Source: Candidatus Caldarchaeum sp. (GTDB taxonomy: Archaea > Thermoproteota > Nitrososphaeria_A > Caldarchaeales > Caldarchaeaceae). Taken from it: a stretch of DNA of 20,929 nt. Below, piece after piece: positions 1 to 7,420 of the stretch (the stretch's first letter is position 1; each line of letters starts with the position of its first letter). A program made the translations under genes and the position numbers. The notes beneath the pieces were generated by a model, which was given only the letters and a program-made list of their open reading frames with translations, was not told the DNA's origin and did not search any database. The stretch covers positions 1 to 20,929 of the forward strand of contig JANWZT010000008.1 of assembly GCA_025054515.1 (NCBI GenBank), given 5' to 3'.

Positions 1-432
1 GTACTTCTCGATGATTATCCGGAATGCTTCTTCCCATGTGATTTCACGCCACATGGGGTCTTCGTTCTCGCCTTTGCGTGGGTTGGTTCTCATCAAAGGC
101 CGTCGTAGCCGGTAGGGGTTGTACTGCGGCAACAACATCATCGACGCCTGTCCTTTGGAGCAGAGCGTTCCTTCGGTGTGCGGTGCTTCGAGGTCTGGAG
201 CCACGTCGACGACACGGCCGTCGACGACCGTGCCGATCACGGTGCATCCAACTGCGCAGTAGGGGCAGACGCTCGGTATCTTCTGGCCTTCGAGCAGTTT
301 GGCTTTTGTTGGCGGTAGTGCTCTCGCAGACTTGATGCTGATGCCGGTGAGAGACAGGGTTGTGAGGGCTGTTGTTCCCGATGTTGCAGCCTTGAGGAAG
401 TCTCTTCTTTTGATGGTGATGGTTTGACTCAT
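1..432 (-). CDS. fdhA: Tat-exported molybdopterin oxidoreductase, formate dehydrogenase alpha type (partial, N-terminal 144 residues)
   Basis: Partial gene, open at base 1, so only the first 144 residues are visible. It starts at ATG 432. Residues 8-14 read KRRDFLK, a twin-arginine export signal, followed by a short hydrophobic stretch, so the enzyme should act on the outer face of the membrane. A [4Fe-4S] binding set C56-x2-C-x3-C-x27-C91 (CPYCAVGC and LCSKG) is typical of the N-terminus of formate dehydrogenase and related bis-pterin Mo/W enzymes. The Cys/Sec metal-ligand region lies outside the window, so formate as substrate is inferred from the neighbouring fdhE and fdhD genes. Nitrate reductase or another DMSO-reductase family member is the alternative. 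It is transcribed divergently from fdhE, with its own TATA element about 30 bases upstream. Confidence 0.85.
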   Translation of the reverse strand, partial: MSQTITIKRRDFLKAATSGTTALTTLSLTGISIKSARALPPTKAKLLEGQKIPSVCPYCAVGCTVIGTVVDGRVVDVAPDLEAPHTEGTLCSKGQASMMLLPQYNPYRLRRPLMRTNPRKGENEDPMWREITWEEAFRIIIEKY

Positions 433-458
433 CTTTTGTGAATGATTTCATTTCTTGT

Positions 459-469
459 ATATACATAAA
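459..469 (-). promoter_or_regulatory. TATA box of the fdhA-type gene
   Basis: On the minus strand this reads TTTATGTATAT, centred about 32 bases before ATG 432. An archaeal transcript would then start about 8 bases before the ATG, giving a nearly leaderless mRNA. Position and composition only; not measured. Confidence 0.5.
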
Positions 470-503
470 CTTTTGTATTCAACCAAAAGTGTTTTAAAAC
501 GCC

Positions 504-513
504 GTTATATAAA
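504..513 (+). promoter_or_regulatory. TATA box of fdhE
   Basis: GTTATATAAA about 40 bases before the fdhE ATG at 549. It lies in the same 116-base divergent spacer as the fdhA promoter, so the two genes could share a regulator, but I see no clear operator repeat between them. Confidence 0.55.
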
Positions 514-548
514 AAACCTTATCAGAAAAGACCAACACCCAACACAAG

Positions 549-1358
549 ATGAGCGTGTTGACTGCGCGGCTAAAAAGGCTCGAAACAACCCACGAAATAA
601 TGCGGTTCGCCACCCTTTTGATCGAGGCGAGGAATGAGGTGGCTGAGAAAGTTAACCTATCGCGGTTGGTGATGCCGGGGTTCGCGGAAAAGGTTGCGTC
701 ATCGATTCAGAAGGGGAATAGGCCGTTGTTGGATGAAGAGGTTTTGGAGTGCATCGACTACGGCGTTTTTTCGGAGTTGTTGGCTGAGGTGTTCGTTAAG
801 TTGCTGGAGAAAGGTTCCATCGACGGAGAGGTCGAGCGTATACTGGAAAACCTCAAAGCAAACCCGGCCTACGGCCGTCAGCTCCTCGAATCAGCTCTCG
901 GCATCGTGGAAAGCGTAACCCCAACAGTCGAAACCGAAGTGCTGACCCACATCGTTCTAACGCCGCTGCAGCCGCTTCTCAAAACCATCAACCAAAAAAA
1001 TTCGCGGACTCAAACACCCACCTACGTAAGGTCATGCCTCACATGTGGCAGGAACTACATACTCGGAATATACCGCGGAGGGTTCCGCCATATGCTATGT
1101 TCGGCATGCGGCCACGTGGCGCGGGTTGATTTCTTCTACTGCCCGACATGCGGCAACACCGATCCAAACTCTCTCCGTTTCAAAAAACCCGTCGAAGAAC
1201 CTTACTTCCAGATAGAGTTGTGCGACAGATGCGGTGCCTACTACAAGATGGTGAACGAAGACATCTTGGGAACTGTGGCCGACGACCCGCTGCTCATTGA
1301 TTTCGCCACGATCGACCTCGACAACATCGCCAACTCCCTTAGATCCAAGCCGCCCTAA
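549..1358 (+). CDS. fdhE: Formate dehydrogenase maturation protein FdhE
   Basis: 269 residues, a little shorter than the E. coli protein of about 309. FdhE binds formate dehydrogenase and is needed for its maturation. The diagnostic feature is four CxxC pairs in the C-terminal half: C163/C166, C184/C187, C198/C201 and C225/C228, which form rubredoxin-like metal sites in the family. They are followed by the family ending with a YYKM segment and the IDLDNIA motif near residue 256. The N-terminal half is helical with little recognisable sequence. The ATG at 549 lies about 40 bases after a good TATA box. Its stop codon overlaps, tail to tail, the stop of the convergent Ig-like gene (TAA at 1356-1358, opposing TAG at 1355-1357). 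Divergence from the fdhA-type gene supports a dedicated role in its assembly. Confidence 0.85.
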   Translation: MSVLTARLKRLETTHEIMRFATLLIEARNEVAEKVNLSRLVMPGFAEKVASSIQKGNRPLLDEEVLECIDYGVFSELLAEVFVKLLEKGSIDGEVERILENLKANPAYGRQLLESALGIVESVTPTVETEVLTHIVLTPLQPLLKTINQKNSRTQTPTYVRSCLTCGRNYILGIYRGGFRHMLCSACGHVARVDFFYCPTCGNTDPNSLRFKKPVEEPYFQIELCDRCGAYYKMVNEDILGTVADDPLLIDFATIDLDNIANSLRSKPP

Positions 1359-2236
1359 ATCTCCAAACCCACGACCGCTTCTCCGCCGAAGAATATCCCA
1401 AAGTCGAGGTTTACGTGAACATCTTTCGTCCCGATGTTCACTTCCGCTTCCTGATAGTATTCGTAGAGGTTGGGATGTTTGGCCCTGATTTTCAACGGGC
1501 CGTAGTTGGCTTTTACCTTGAATTTTGCGAATCCTGATTTATCGGTCACCGCTGTCTGCCCGTCGCCGAGGGTGACGGGAGCGTCGGGAACGGGGTTGGG
1601 AACGCCGCTGGAGTCGTCGAACGTTATGCAGACGAAGACGCTGAGGTCGACGAACTCCCTCTTCTCATTCAACGAAACATACTTACCCTCTATCGAAACC
1701 GGCTCTACGGAGAAATCGGGGTTGATGTAGAGCTTGACCGGGCTCGGCGGCTCATATCCTTCCAGCTCTCCCCAGCTGACGAAGTAAATACCTGGCGACG
1801 ATATCACGTATTCGGCGAATCCTTCACCGATTTTCTGGCCGTTCAGGAAGATTTCCCCTTTTTGGGGTGTGTTGACCACTTTGAGGGGGGTCGCGGTGGC
1901 TACCACTTCAACCTCTGCCTCGGCTTCGGCGGGCACGTAACCGTCTTTCGTAACCTTGATTTTGACGACGTCTTTTCCTGTTTTGTAGGAATAGTAGGAG
2001 GCGAGGGCGAGGCCGTTTCGGTCGGTCGTCGTGTAGGAATGTTTGTCCATCTGTCCAATTTGGCAGCTGTAGGAAACGCTGCATCCCTCAACCGGAAGCC
2101 CGTTCTCGTCGGTCGCCACCACCACGATGTTGCAGACTCTTGGGTCAACGTATTTCGTGGCCGGGAAAATCTTCGCGTTGACTGTTTTGACAGATGTGAT
2201 GAGTTTGGGCGGATGCTTCTGGTCGGCTGAAGCCAT
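1355..2236 (-). CDS. Unknown protein with three Ig-like/PEGA-like beta-sandwich repeats
   Basis: 293 residues from ATG 2236. A TTG at 2254 would add six residues, but the TATA box at 2261-2276 places the transcript start near 2240, which favours the ATG. No enzyme family is recognised. The protein appears to be three beta-sandwich modules (residue numbers counted from the TTG): about 40-115 (a carboxypeptidase-regulatory/Ig-like unit with DENGLPVEG and TTDRNG turns), about 120-190 (PEGA-like, GEIFLNGQKIGEG), and about 200-290 (another Ig-like unit with VPDAPVTLGDG and TDKSGFAKF). Such modules usually sit outside the cell, yet I see no signal peptide, Tat motif or membrane anchor, so location is open. 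It has three Cys in the first module. It lies 3' of the rhodanese gene on the same strand, and its stop overlaps that of fdhE. Confidence 0.7.
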   Translation of the reverse strand: MASADQKHPPKLITSVKTVNAKIFPATKYVDPRVCNIVVVATDENGLPVEGCSVSYSCQIGQMDKHSYTTTDRNGLALASYYSYKTGKDVVKIKVTKDGYVPAEAEAEVEVVATATPLKVVNTPQKGEIFLNGQKIGEGFAEYVISSPGIYFVSWGELEGYEPPSPVKLYINPDFSVEPVSIEGKYVSLNEKREFVDLSVFVCITFDDSSGVPNPVPDAPVTLGDGQTAVTDKSGFAKFKVKANYGPLKIRAKHPNLYEYYQEAEVNIGTKDVHVNLDFGIFFGGEAVVGLEI

Positions 2237-2260
2237 CTTGTTCACATCATTCAATCAGTC

Positions 2261-2276
2261 GCTTAAAAATTTTCAA
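2261..2276 (-). promoter_or_regulatory. BRE/TATA promoter of the Ig-like gene
   Basis: Minus-strand TTGAAAATTTTTAAGC lies 25-40 bases before ATG 2236. The identical 16 bases recur in front of the SDR gene at 20192-20207 in the same orientation relative to the gene. This suggests a strong core promoter and separate transcription of this gene from the rhodanese upstream. Confidence 0.55.
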
Positions 2277-2279
2277 TAG

Positions 2280-3059
2280 CTATTTTGGCCTGTTGAGCCA
2301 GTCGGGGTATGATGCGAGATATGTGTGGCTGTTAACGTATCCCGCCTTTCGGAAAGCGTACATGGTGAGGGATGAGCTCGTCCCCTCTTCGCAGTAGAAA
2401 ATCAGACGTTTGTCGGATGTTATGTTGTTGTCGGCCGCTGCTTTCCGGACGGCGTCGAGGTTGAAAAGCCCGCTTGGTTTATGCACGATGTGCCAAGGTA
2501 TGTTGACAGCTTTTGGGATGTGGCCGTAACCGTAGTCGAACGGGTCTCTTGTGTCGACCAACGCTGTCGTACCGTTCCATTCAGCTATCGTCCGCGTCAT
2601 TTCATCTCTGTCGATGAGGAGCTGCTCGTTGTATGACAGCGAAGGCCTCGGGGATGGTGTGATGTTTGGTTTGTCTGTTGTGATTGGATGTTTCCGTGCG
2701 ACGTATTCGTCGAATGTTGTTTCGAGGAGGCTGATTTCCGTGAATCCGAGGAGCTCGAGTGTGTAGGCGACGCGTGCTGCGTGACGGCCGTAGAAGTTGT
2801 CGTAGAGGATTATGTGGGTGTCGGTTTGGACGCCGAGTTCAGACAGGAGGACGGCTATACGTTCGGCTTCGGCCGGGTAAAGGGCTACGCCGACGAGTTT
2901 GATGAAGTTGGAAAAAGAGCATGGAAGGGCTTTGGGTATGTGTCCGGCCTTGTATTCCACAAGTCTTCTGACGTCGAGGATGACGTATTCGTCCAAGTTG
3001 TTGAGCAGTTCTTCGGGTGAGATGGTTTTGGGAACGACCAAGCGGTTGCTGCGGGTCAT
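2280..3059 (-). CDS. Two-domain rhodanese (thiosulfate/3-mercaptopyruvate sulfurtransferase, SseA family)
   Basis: 259 residues, close to the usual 270-290 for tandem rhodaneses. These enzymes carry sulfane sulfur as a persulfide on one cysteine. The N-terminal domain (about 14-125) has the fold motifs VILDVRR and GHIPKA, but its loop reads LYDNFYGR with no cysteine, as expected for the inactive half. The C-terminal domain (about 150-255) has VDTRDPFDYGYGHIPKA and an active-site loop YCEEGTSSS with catalytic Cys223. The start ATG overlaps the stop of the MoeA-PBP gene by four bases (ATGA), indicating translational coupling to a cofactor operon that also encodes FdhD. I infer that it may supply sulfur to FdhD or the pterin cofactor; a general thiosulfate sulfurtransferase is the plain alternative. 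Confidence 0.88.
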   Translation of the reverse strand: MTRSNRLVVPKTISPEELLNNLDEYVILDVRRLVEYKAGHIPKALPCSFSNFIKLVGVALYPAEAERIAVLLSELGVQTDTHIILYDNFYGRHAARVAYTLELLGFTEISLLETTFDEYVARKHPITTDKPNITPSPRPSLSYNEQLLIDRDEMTRTIAEWNGTTALVDTRDPFDYGYGHIPKAVNIPWHIVHKPSGLFNLDAVRKAAADNNITSDKRLIFYCEEGTSSSLTMYAFRKAGYVNSHTYLASYPDWLNRPK

Positions 3060-5014
3060 CCTTCGACAACTGTCCCCGTTTCGGTCAGCGGCCTGTAGCC
3101 GGGCAGGGTTTGTTTTAGCTTTTCTTGGAATGTTTTGTTCGAAAGTGTTTGGATGAATTTTTCGACGGTTTTCTTTGTGAGACGTTGTTTGGGGACGGCG
3201 AAGTCGTAGAGTTCTTCGGCCAGCGGGATGAATTCGAGGTCTTGTTGTCTGGCAACCGCTTCAAGGGTTATTCCGACGTCTGCCCTTCCCTGAGCGACCG
3301 CCGCCGCGACTCCCGTATGTGTTCTGACTTCGTAGTCGTATCCGCGGATATGTTTTACCGGGTCTTTTACGCCGATTTCGGCGAGCTTGATGTCGATGAA
3401 GGTTCGTATTCCAGAGCCTTTGACCCTGTTGACCATCATCACGTCTCCTCGTAGCAGGTCTTCGAAGGTTTGAAGGCCTTTCGGGTTGCCTTTCTGTGTC
3501 ACAAACCCAATCCGTCTTCCGTAGCCGCGCACCAACACCGCTTTCCCCTTCAACCCAAGCCGTTCAAGCATGTAGGCGTTGTAGACGCCTGTTTTTTCGT
3601 CGAGGAGATGTGTGCCCGCTATGTCCGCCTCGCCGCTTTTGACGGCGTGCCAACCGGCGACCGACCCGACGTTCACAACCTTAACGTCGGCGATGTTCAT
3701 CTCGTCAAGAAGTAGGTCGACTCCCGGGCAATGGCTTCCGATTACCACCAGCTCCGGCGGCCTTATCCGTTCGGAGAGAAGGCCTATTTCGACTTCTTCT
3801 CCTTCGTCGAAAAATTCTCTGTTTTCGGGTGCTTCGAGGATTCCGTCGGCGATGGAAAGGATGTGTGTTGAGCCGGATTGGCCGAGGAGAGGGTAGGCGA
3901 CGACTTCTTTCTCCGTGTTGATTATTTGGACGGGTATCATTTCGAGCTTTCCTTTGCCGGCTTCGACACGGAGTGCGAGGCGTGCCTTGACCGTTCTCGT
4001 GGTTTTCGGGTTGATGCCAGATAGCGTTTCCACGATTGGTTTGACGAGCTTCTGGAAAACCATCATCGCGGAAAGCGGGAACCCGGGCAGCCCCACCAAA
4101 AGCTTTCCACCGGCAACCGCCAAGGCCGTTGGCTTTCCGGGCTTGACGCGTAGGCCATGAACCAGCACCTTGCCCCCGCTCAACTCCCTGAATATTCTGT
4201 AGACGATGTCGCCGAACCCGGCCGAAGTGCTTCCCGAAGTAACCACGATGTCATAGCCAGACCGAAGAGCTTCACCGATCTTTGCCACCATCAAGCCGTA
4301 GTCGTCGGGCAGTATCCCCATAAAATCCACCTCCGCGCCCAGCTCCTGCATCATCGCCGTCAAAGTCGGGCCGTTGACGTCGTATATTTTGCCGATGGGG
4401 AGAGCAGCCCCGGATTCGATGATTTCGTCCCCCGTCGAAAAAACTGCGGCTCTTACCTTCCTGTAGACGACGACTTCTTTCAACCCGACGGACGTGAGAA
4501 CGGCTATTTCCCTCGGCGTGATGACGGTGCCTTTTCTCAAAACGGTGTCGCCGGCGGAGACGTCTGAACCTGTTTGGGCGATGTTTTCGTTGGGTGAAAC
4601 AGGCCTGTAGACGAGGATTTTTCCGTCGGCCAGCTTCTTCGTGAACTCGACCATAACCACGGCGTTGGCCCCCCTCGGAACCACGGCCCCCGTCGCTATT
4701 TCGACGCATTTTCCTTCGACGACGTCGCCTTCGAAGGGGACGCCGACCACGGCCTTTCCGACCACTTCGAGGATGACGGGTGTTTCCTCGGAAGCGGTGT
4801 ATGTGTCTGATGCTTTGACCGCGTAGCCGTCGACCGTTGACCTGTCGAAAGGCGGGGCCGAAGTGTGGGCGAGGACGTTTTCGGCGAGTGTTCTGCCGAG
4901 CGCCCGTGTTACAGGAATTTTCTCGGTGCCGAGTGGTTTGAGGTCGCCGAGGGATTTGTCGACGAGTTCAAGGGCCTCTTCGACGGTGACGAGGGAATGG
5001 AAAACCGTGGCCAA
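3056..5014 (-). CDS. moeA: MoeA molybdopterin molybdenumtransferase fused to a PBP-like (substrate-binding) domain
   Basis: 652 residues, far longer than plain MoeA (about 400). Residues 1 to about 410 are MoeA, which inserts Mo or W into adenylylated molybdopterin. Visible motifs are FDRSTVDGYAV, the SDVSAGD segment, FSTGDEI, TSGSTSAGFGD, VKPGKPTAL and GLPGFPLSAM, so the acidic metal/Mg-binding residues are kept. Residues about 420-645 form a type-2 periplasmic-binding-protein-like domain (GSHCPGVDLLLDEMN, GTHLLDEKTG, VNRVKGSGIRTFID, VAAAVAQGRADVGI), as in molybdate/tungstate sensors. This fusion is known in archaea; a role in sensing or delivering oxyanion is inferred. The start is TTG 5014, the only plausible start before the conserved N-terminus, with GGTGAG three bases upstream overlapping the end of the preceding moeA. 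There are 10 bases between the two genes. Confidence 0.9.
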   Translation of the reverse strand: MATVFHSLVTVEEALELVDKSLGDLKPLGTEKIPVTRALGRTLAENVLAHTSAPPFDRSTVDGYAVKASDTYTASEETPVILEVVGKAVVGVPFEGDVVEGKCVEIATGAVVPRGANAVVMVEFTKKLADGKILVYRPVSPNENIAQTGSDVSAGDTVLRKGTVITPREIAVLTSVGLKEVVVYRKVRAAVFSTGDEIIESGAALPIGKIYDVNGPTLTAMMQELGAEVDFMGILPDDYGLMVAKIGEALRSGYDIVVTSGSTSAGFGDIVYRIFRELSGGKVLVHGLRVKPGKPTALAVAGGKLLVGLPGFPLSAMMVFQKLVKPIVETLSGINPKTTRTVKARLALRVEAGKGKLEMIPVQIINTEKEVVAYPLLGQSGSTHILSIADGILEAPENREFFDEGEEVEIGLLSERIRPPELVVIGSHCPGVDLLLDEMNIADVKVVNVGSVAGWHAVKSGEADIAGTHLLDEKTGVYNAYMLERLGLKGKAVLVRGYGRRIGFVTQKGNPKGLQTFEDLLRGDVMMVNRVKGSGIRTFIDIKLAEIGVKDPVKHIRGYDYEVRTHTGVAAAVAQGRADVGITLEAVARQQDLEFIPLAEELYDFAVPKQRLTKKTVEKFIQTLSNKTFQEKLKQTLPGYRPLTETGTVVEG

Positions 5015-5024
5015 TTACTCACCT

Positions 5025-6293
5025 TCAGAGCCCGTGGTCGAGAAGCTCCACCTCCACCTCTTCGCCTTCGTCGTATCCCTCCACGTTTTCCGGGACTACG
5101 AGTATGCCGTTGGCTTTGGTGAGCGTCGAAAGAAGGCCCGAGCCGGTCAGCATCAGCGGCTCCACCACGAACCCTGTAGCCGTTTTTTCAACCTTGACTC
5201 TGACGAACGAACGGGTTAGGCTTTGGTTGGGAACGCGTCTGGTCAGCCGTGCCCTTATTTTGTGTGGGATGGCTGGTCTTTGGTTGTAGGCCTTTTCGAT
5301 AAGAGGTTTGACGAAGAGCGTGAACCCTATCATCGCCGAAACCGGATAACCTGAAAGCATGAAGACCGGCTTACCATCTACGACGCCGGCTCCCGTCGGC
5401 TTCGCAGGCCTTATCCTCACCCCGTGAAAAACAACTCCCGGCTCCCCCACCCTGTTAACCGCCTCGGGAACAACATCCCGTTCACCGATGCTCGTCCCAC
5501 CCGTAACTATCAGCATGTCACATTTCTTCAAACCCTCGGCTATACGCGAAGCAACCACATCCAGCTCATCTTCAACCGTTCCAAGGTCGACAGCATCACA
5601 ACCGTTCTCAATCACCAAAGCTTTGAGCATCGGCTTCGAACTATTGACAACCTGACCTTCCTCAACCTTTTCACCCGGTTCGACGAGCTCGCCGCCCGTG
5701 CTCAAAACACCAACCCTAAGCTTTCTGTATACGGGAACACGGGTTATGTTCAGAGAGGCCAACGCGCCGATGTGCCACGACCTAATCCGGACACCTTTCT
5801 CAACCACCACATCACCCACGCGATAATCTTCACCAACCCTCGAAACATTCTGAAAGGGATGAACCTGACGAATAACCTCCACAAATCCGTCTCCATGTTT
5901 TCTGACGTATTCAGCCATGACGACGGCGTCCGCGCCGACGGGTATCGCGGCTCCCGTGTAAATCTCCACCGCCTGACCGCTCCCGATTTCCGGAATCTCG
6001 TCCTTTTTCATGCCCGCGTGAGATGACCCTGCTATCGAAAGGGTCACCGGGTTGGTCGGCGACGCGCCGAAGGTATCCACGGCTTTCACGGCGTATCCGT
6101 CGACGGCGCTCCTGTCAAAGGATGGAACGTTGACCGGCGAAAGAACGTCCTCCGCGCATATTCTTCCGAGGCTTTCTTCGAGGGGGACGTTTTCGACGAT
6201 GGGTTCGTGGATTTTTGTTTTGTCGAAGAGTGTTGAAAGGGCTTCGTCGACGGTTACGAGGGTGGGAAAGCCTGTCATTTTTCTACGGCTCAA
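5025..6293 (-). CDS. moeA: MoeA molybdopterin molybdenumtransferase (second paralogue)
   Basis: 422 residues, the usual size for single MoeA. Motifs in order are FDRSAVDGYAV, VGEDYRVGD, LSTGGELVEPGEKV, TGGTSIGERDVV, RPAKPTGAG and MLSGYPVSAM. The PAKPT and SGYP variants differ from the common PGKPT and PGNP, a possible hint at a different metal or partner. The first in-frame ATG is at 6278 and aligns with the start of the paralogue. However, a strong GGAGGTGG at 6303-6310 sits nine bases before TTG 6293, which is the start chosen here and adds five residues (MSRRK). It lies in the same operon as fdhD and the MoeA-PBP gene. A TATA-like CGCTTAAATC at 6328-6337 could give an additional promoter. 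Confidence 0.9.
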   Translation of the reverse strand: MSRRKMTGFPTLVTVDEALSTLFDKTKIHEPIVENVPLEESLGRICAEDVLSPVNVPSFDRSAVDGYAVKAVDTFGASPTNPVTLSIAGSSHAGMKKDEIPEIGSGQAVEIYTGAAIPVGADAVVMAEYVRKHGDGFVEVIRQVHPFQNVSRVGEDYRVGDVVVEKGVRIRSWHIGALASLNITRVPVYRKLRVGVLSTGGELVEPGEKVEEGQVVNSSKPMLKALVIENGCDAVDLGTVEDELDVVASRIAEGLKKCDMLIVTGGTSIGERDVVPEAVNRVGEPGVVFHGVRIRPAKPTGAGVVDGKPVFMLSGYPVSAMIGFTLFVKPLIEKAYNQRPAIPHKIRARLTRRVPNQSLTRSFVRVKVEKTATGFVVEPLMLTGSGLLSTLTKANGILVVPENVEGYDEGEEVEVELLDHGL

Positions 6294-6302
6294 ACAGCGG
6301 TT

Positions 6303-6310
6303 CCACCTCC
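6303..6310 (-). promoter_or_regulatory. Shine-Dalgarno site that selects the TTG start of moeA
   Basis: GGAGGTGG on the minus strand matches the archaeal 16S 3' end almost perfectly. It is nine bases before TTG 6293 but 24 bases before ATG 6278, so it favours the TTG. Confidence 0.6.
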
Positions 6311-6338
6311 AGCTACCATTCTACCTGATTTAAGCGTT

Positions 6339-6566
6339 TTACCCACCCGCAGTCGAGGCCCTGCGAGAAGCCGAAGCACCTCTGCTCATCAGTTCGGAAA
6401 CAACGTTCATCAGTTGGACGAAGCTCTCCAACAACTGACTCTGCGCATCGACGTAGTTCCGCATGTTATCAGCTGTCGGCGATGCTTCAAGGCTCTGCAC
6501 CGCTTCCTCAAACTTCGTCACATTTATTCCGAACACTTTGAGGACTGCGCGGGTTTGCTCGGACAA
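6339..6566 (-). CDS. Small unknown protein of 75 residues in the fdhD-moeA operon
   Basis: No family recognised. It starts at TTG 6566, six bases after the fdhD stop, with AAGTGA upstream as a weak ribosome binding site overlapping the end of fdhD. Residues about 3-62 look like two amphipathic helices (charged, with regular Leu/Val/Phe), and the last 12 residues are small and Ser/Ala/Arg-rich (RGASASRRASTAGG). There is no Cys, signal or membrane segment. Tight packing between fdhD and moeA on the same strand argues that it is a real gene and possibly a partner in cofactor or FDH maturation. This rests on position only. Confidence 0.6.
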   Translation of the reverse strand: MSEQTRAVLKVFGINVTKFEEAVQSLEASPTADNMRNYVDAQSQLLESFVQLMNVVSELMSRGASASRRASTAGG

Positions 6567-6572
6567 GATATT

Positions 6573-7385
6573 TCACTTGACGATCATTTTTTGCTCGGCC
6601 CCTATTATTCTTTCGGGGCTGGAGTAGACCGTCAACCCCCTGCCCCTGACGGTGCTGACCATGGTCACGCCGGTCTTCAAAGCGGCGTAAAGACCCGAGA
6701 AAATCGGCCCCCTCAACGAAACGGTTATGGGGATACCCACCCTCGCGGCCTTCAAAACCATGTCGGAAGCCTGCCTTCCAGTCGTCAACAACACAGACTT
6801 CGAAAAATCAACTCCCTGCAAAACCATCTTCCCAATTATCTTATCGACTGTAATGTGTCGGCTGACGTCCATCGCCAACCCCATCAACCTATCGTCGACA
6901 CCAGAATAAAGCCCCGCGGTGTGAACCGAAACCGAACGTTTCGAATATCTCCCGAACTCGGCGATTATCGAACGGATTTTCTCCGCCGTCACCCGGAAGT
7001 CGGAGTTAACCTTCGGCCTGTAGGCGTTGTCGAAAGCCCTCAAATAATCTTCGACAGAACCACATGAAGTCATGATGAGTTTGAAATCCCGATGTTTCTC
7101 TATGCGTTTCTCAAGCTCTTTTGGTTCGATGTCGAGGTAGGAGAGGATGTCGAGGCCGTCCACGATGATTTCTTTTATCTGGTCTGGCGTGGTCGCTATG
7201 CCGTAGCCGAGCAGGTGGCCGATGACCATTTCCTTGAGTTCGTGAGGGGTGGCGAAAACCGTTACGAAATGTTTGTCGTTGATGTAGATATTAATGGGAA
7301 ATTCCAGAGCAACCTCGTCCACGATCTCCTCCTGCGAATCCACCCGCACCCCCCTAACCGTCGTAGAGAGGCCGTGACCCTGCAT
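6573..7385 (-). CDS. fdhD: FdhD, formate dehydrogenase cofactor sulfurtransferase
   Basis: 270 residues from ATG 7385, the normal family length. FdhD passes sulfur from a persulfide donor to the Mo/W bis-pterin cofactor of formate dehydrogenase. Family landmarks are VDEVALEFPINIYIND and ATPHELKEMVIGHLL near the N-terminus, the TSCGS loop with Cys108, HTAGLYS, then SRHITVDKIIGK, LTTGRQASDMVLKAARVGIP and VYSSPERI at the C-terminus. In well-studied FdhD the loop is CxxC; here the second position is not Cys (C-G-S-V), so a single cysteine must do the transfer. An upstream TTG at 7454 would add 23 residues, but a TATA box at 7411-7420 lies inside that stretch, so the ATG is preferred. It is the first gene of the operon continuing into the 75-residue protein and the two moeA genes. 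Confidence 0.88.
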   Translation of the reverse strand: MQGHGLSTTVRGVRVDSQEEIVDEVALEFPINIYINDKHFVTVFATPHELKEMVIGHLLGYGIATTPDQIKEIIVDGLDILSYLDIEPKELEKRIEKHRDFKLIMTSCGSVEDYLRAFDNAYRPKVNSDFRVTAEKIRSIIAEFGRYSKRSVSVHTAGLYSGVDDRLMGLAMDVSRHITVDKIIGKMVLQGVDFSKSVLLTTGRQASDMVLKAARVGIPITVSLRGPIFSGLYAALKTGVTMVSTVRGRGLTVYSSPERIIGAEQKMIVK

Positions 7386-7410
7386 ACGCCCCAAGTCCAA
7401 GCGACACAAC

Positions 7411-7420
7411 CTTTTTAAAC
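7411..7420 (-). promoter_or_regulatory. TATA box of the fdhD-moeA-rhodanese operon
   Basis: GTTTAAAAAG on the minus strand, 26-35 bases before ATG 7385, implies a leaderless or nearly leaderless mRNA and rules against the upstream TTG start of fdhD. Confidence 0.6.

Noticed and set aside
5424..6026. Plus-strand open frame of 200 codons
   Set aside because: It is antisense inside the plain moeA gene, with no family resemblance.
6414..7067. Plus-strand open frame of 217 codons
   Set aside because: It is antisense to fdhD and the 75-residue gene; it is rich in His/Pro/Arg, as expected for a shadow frame.
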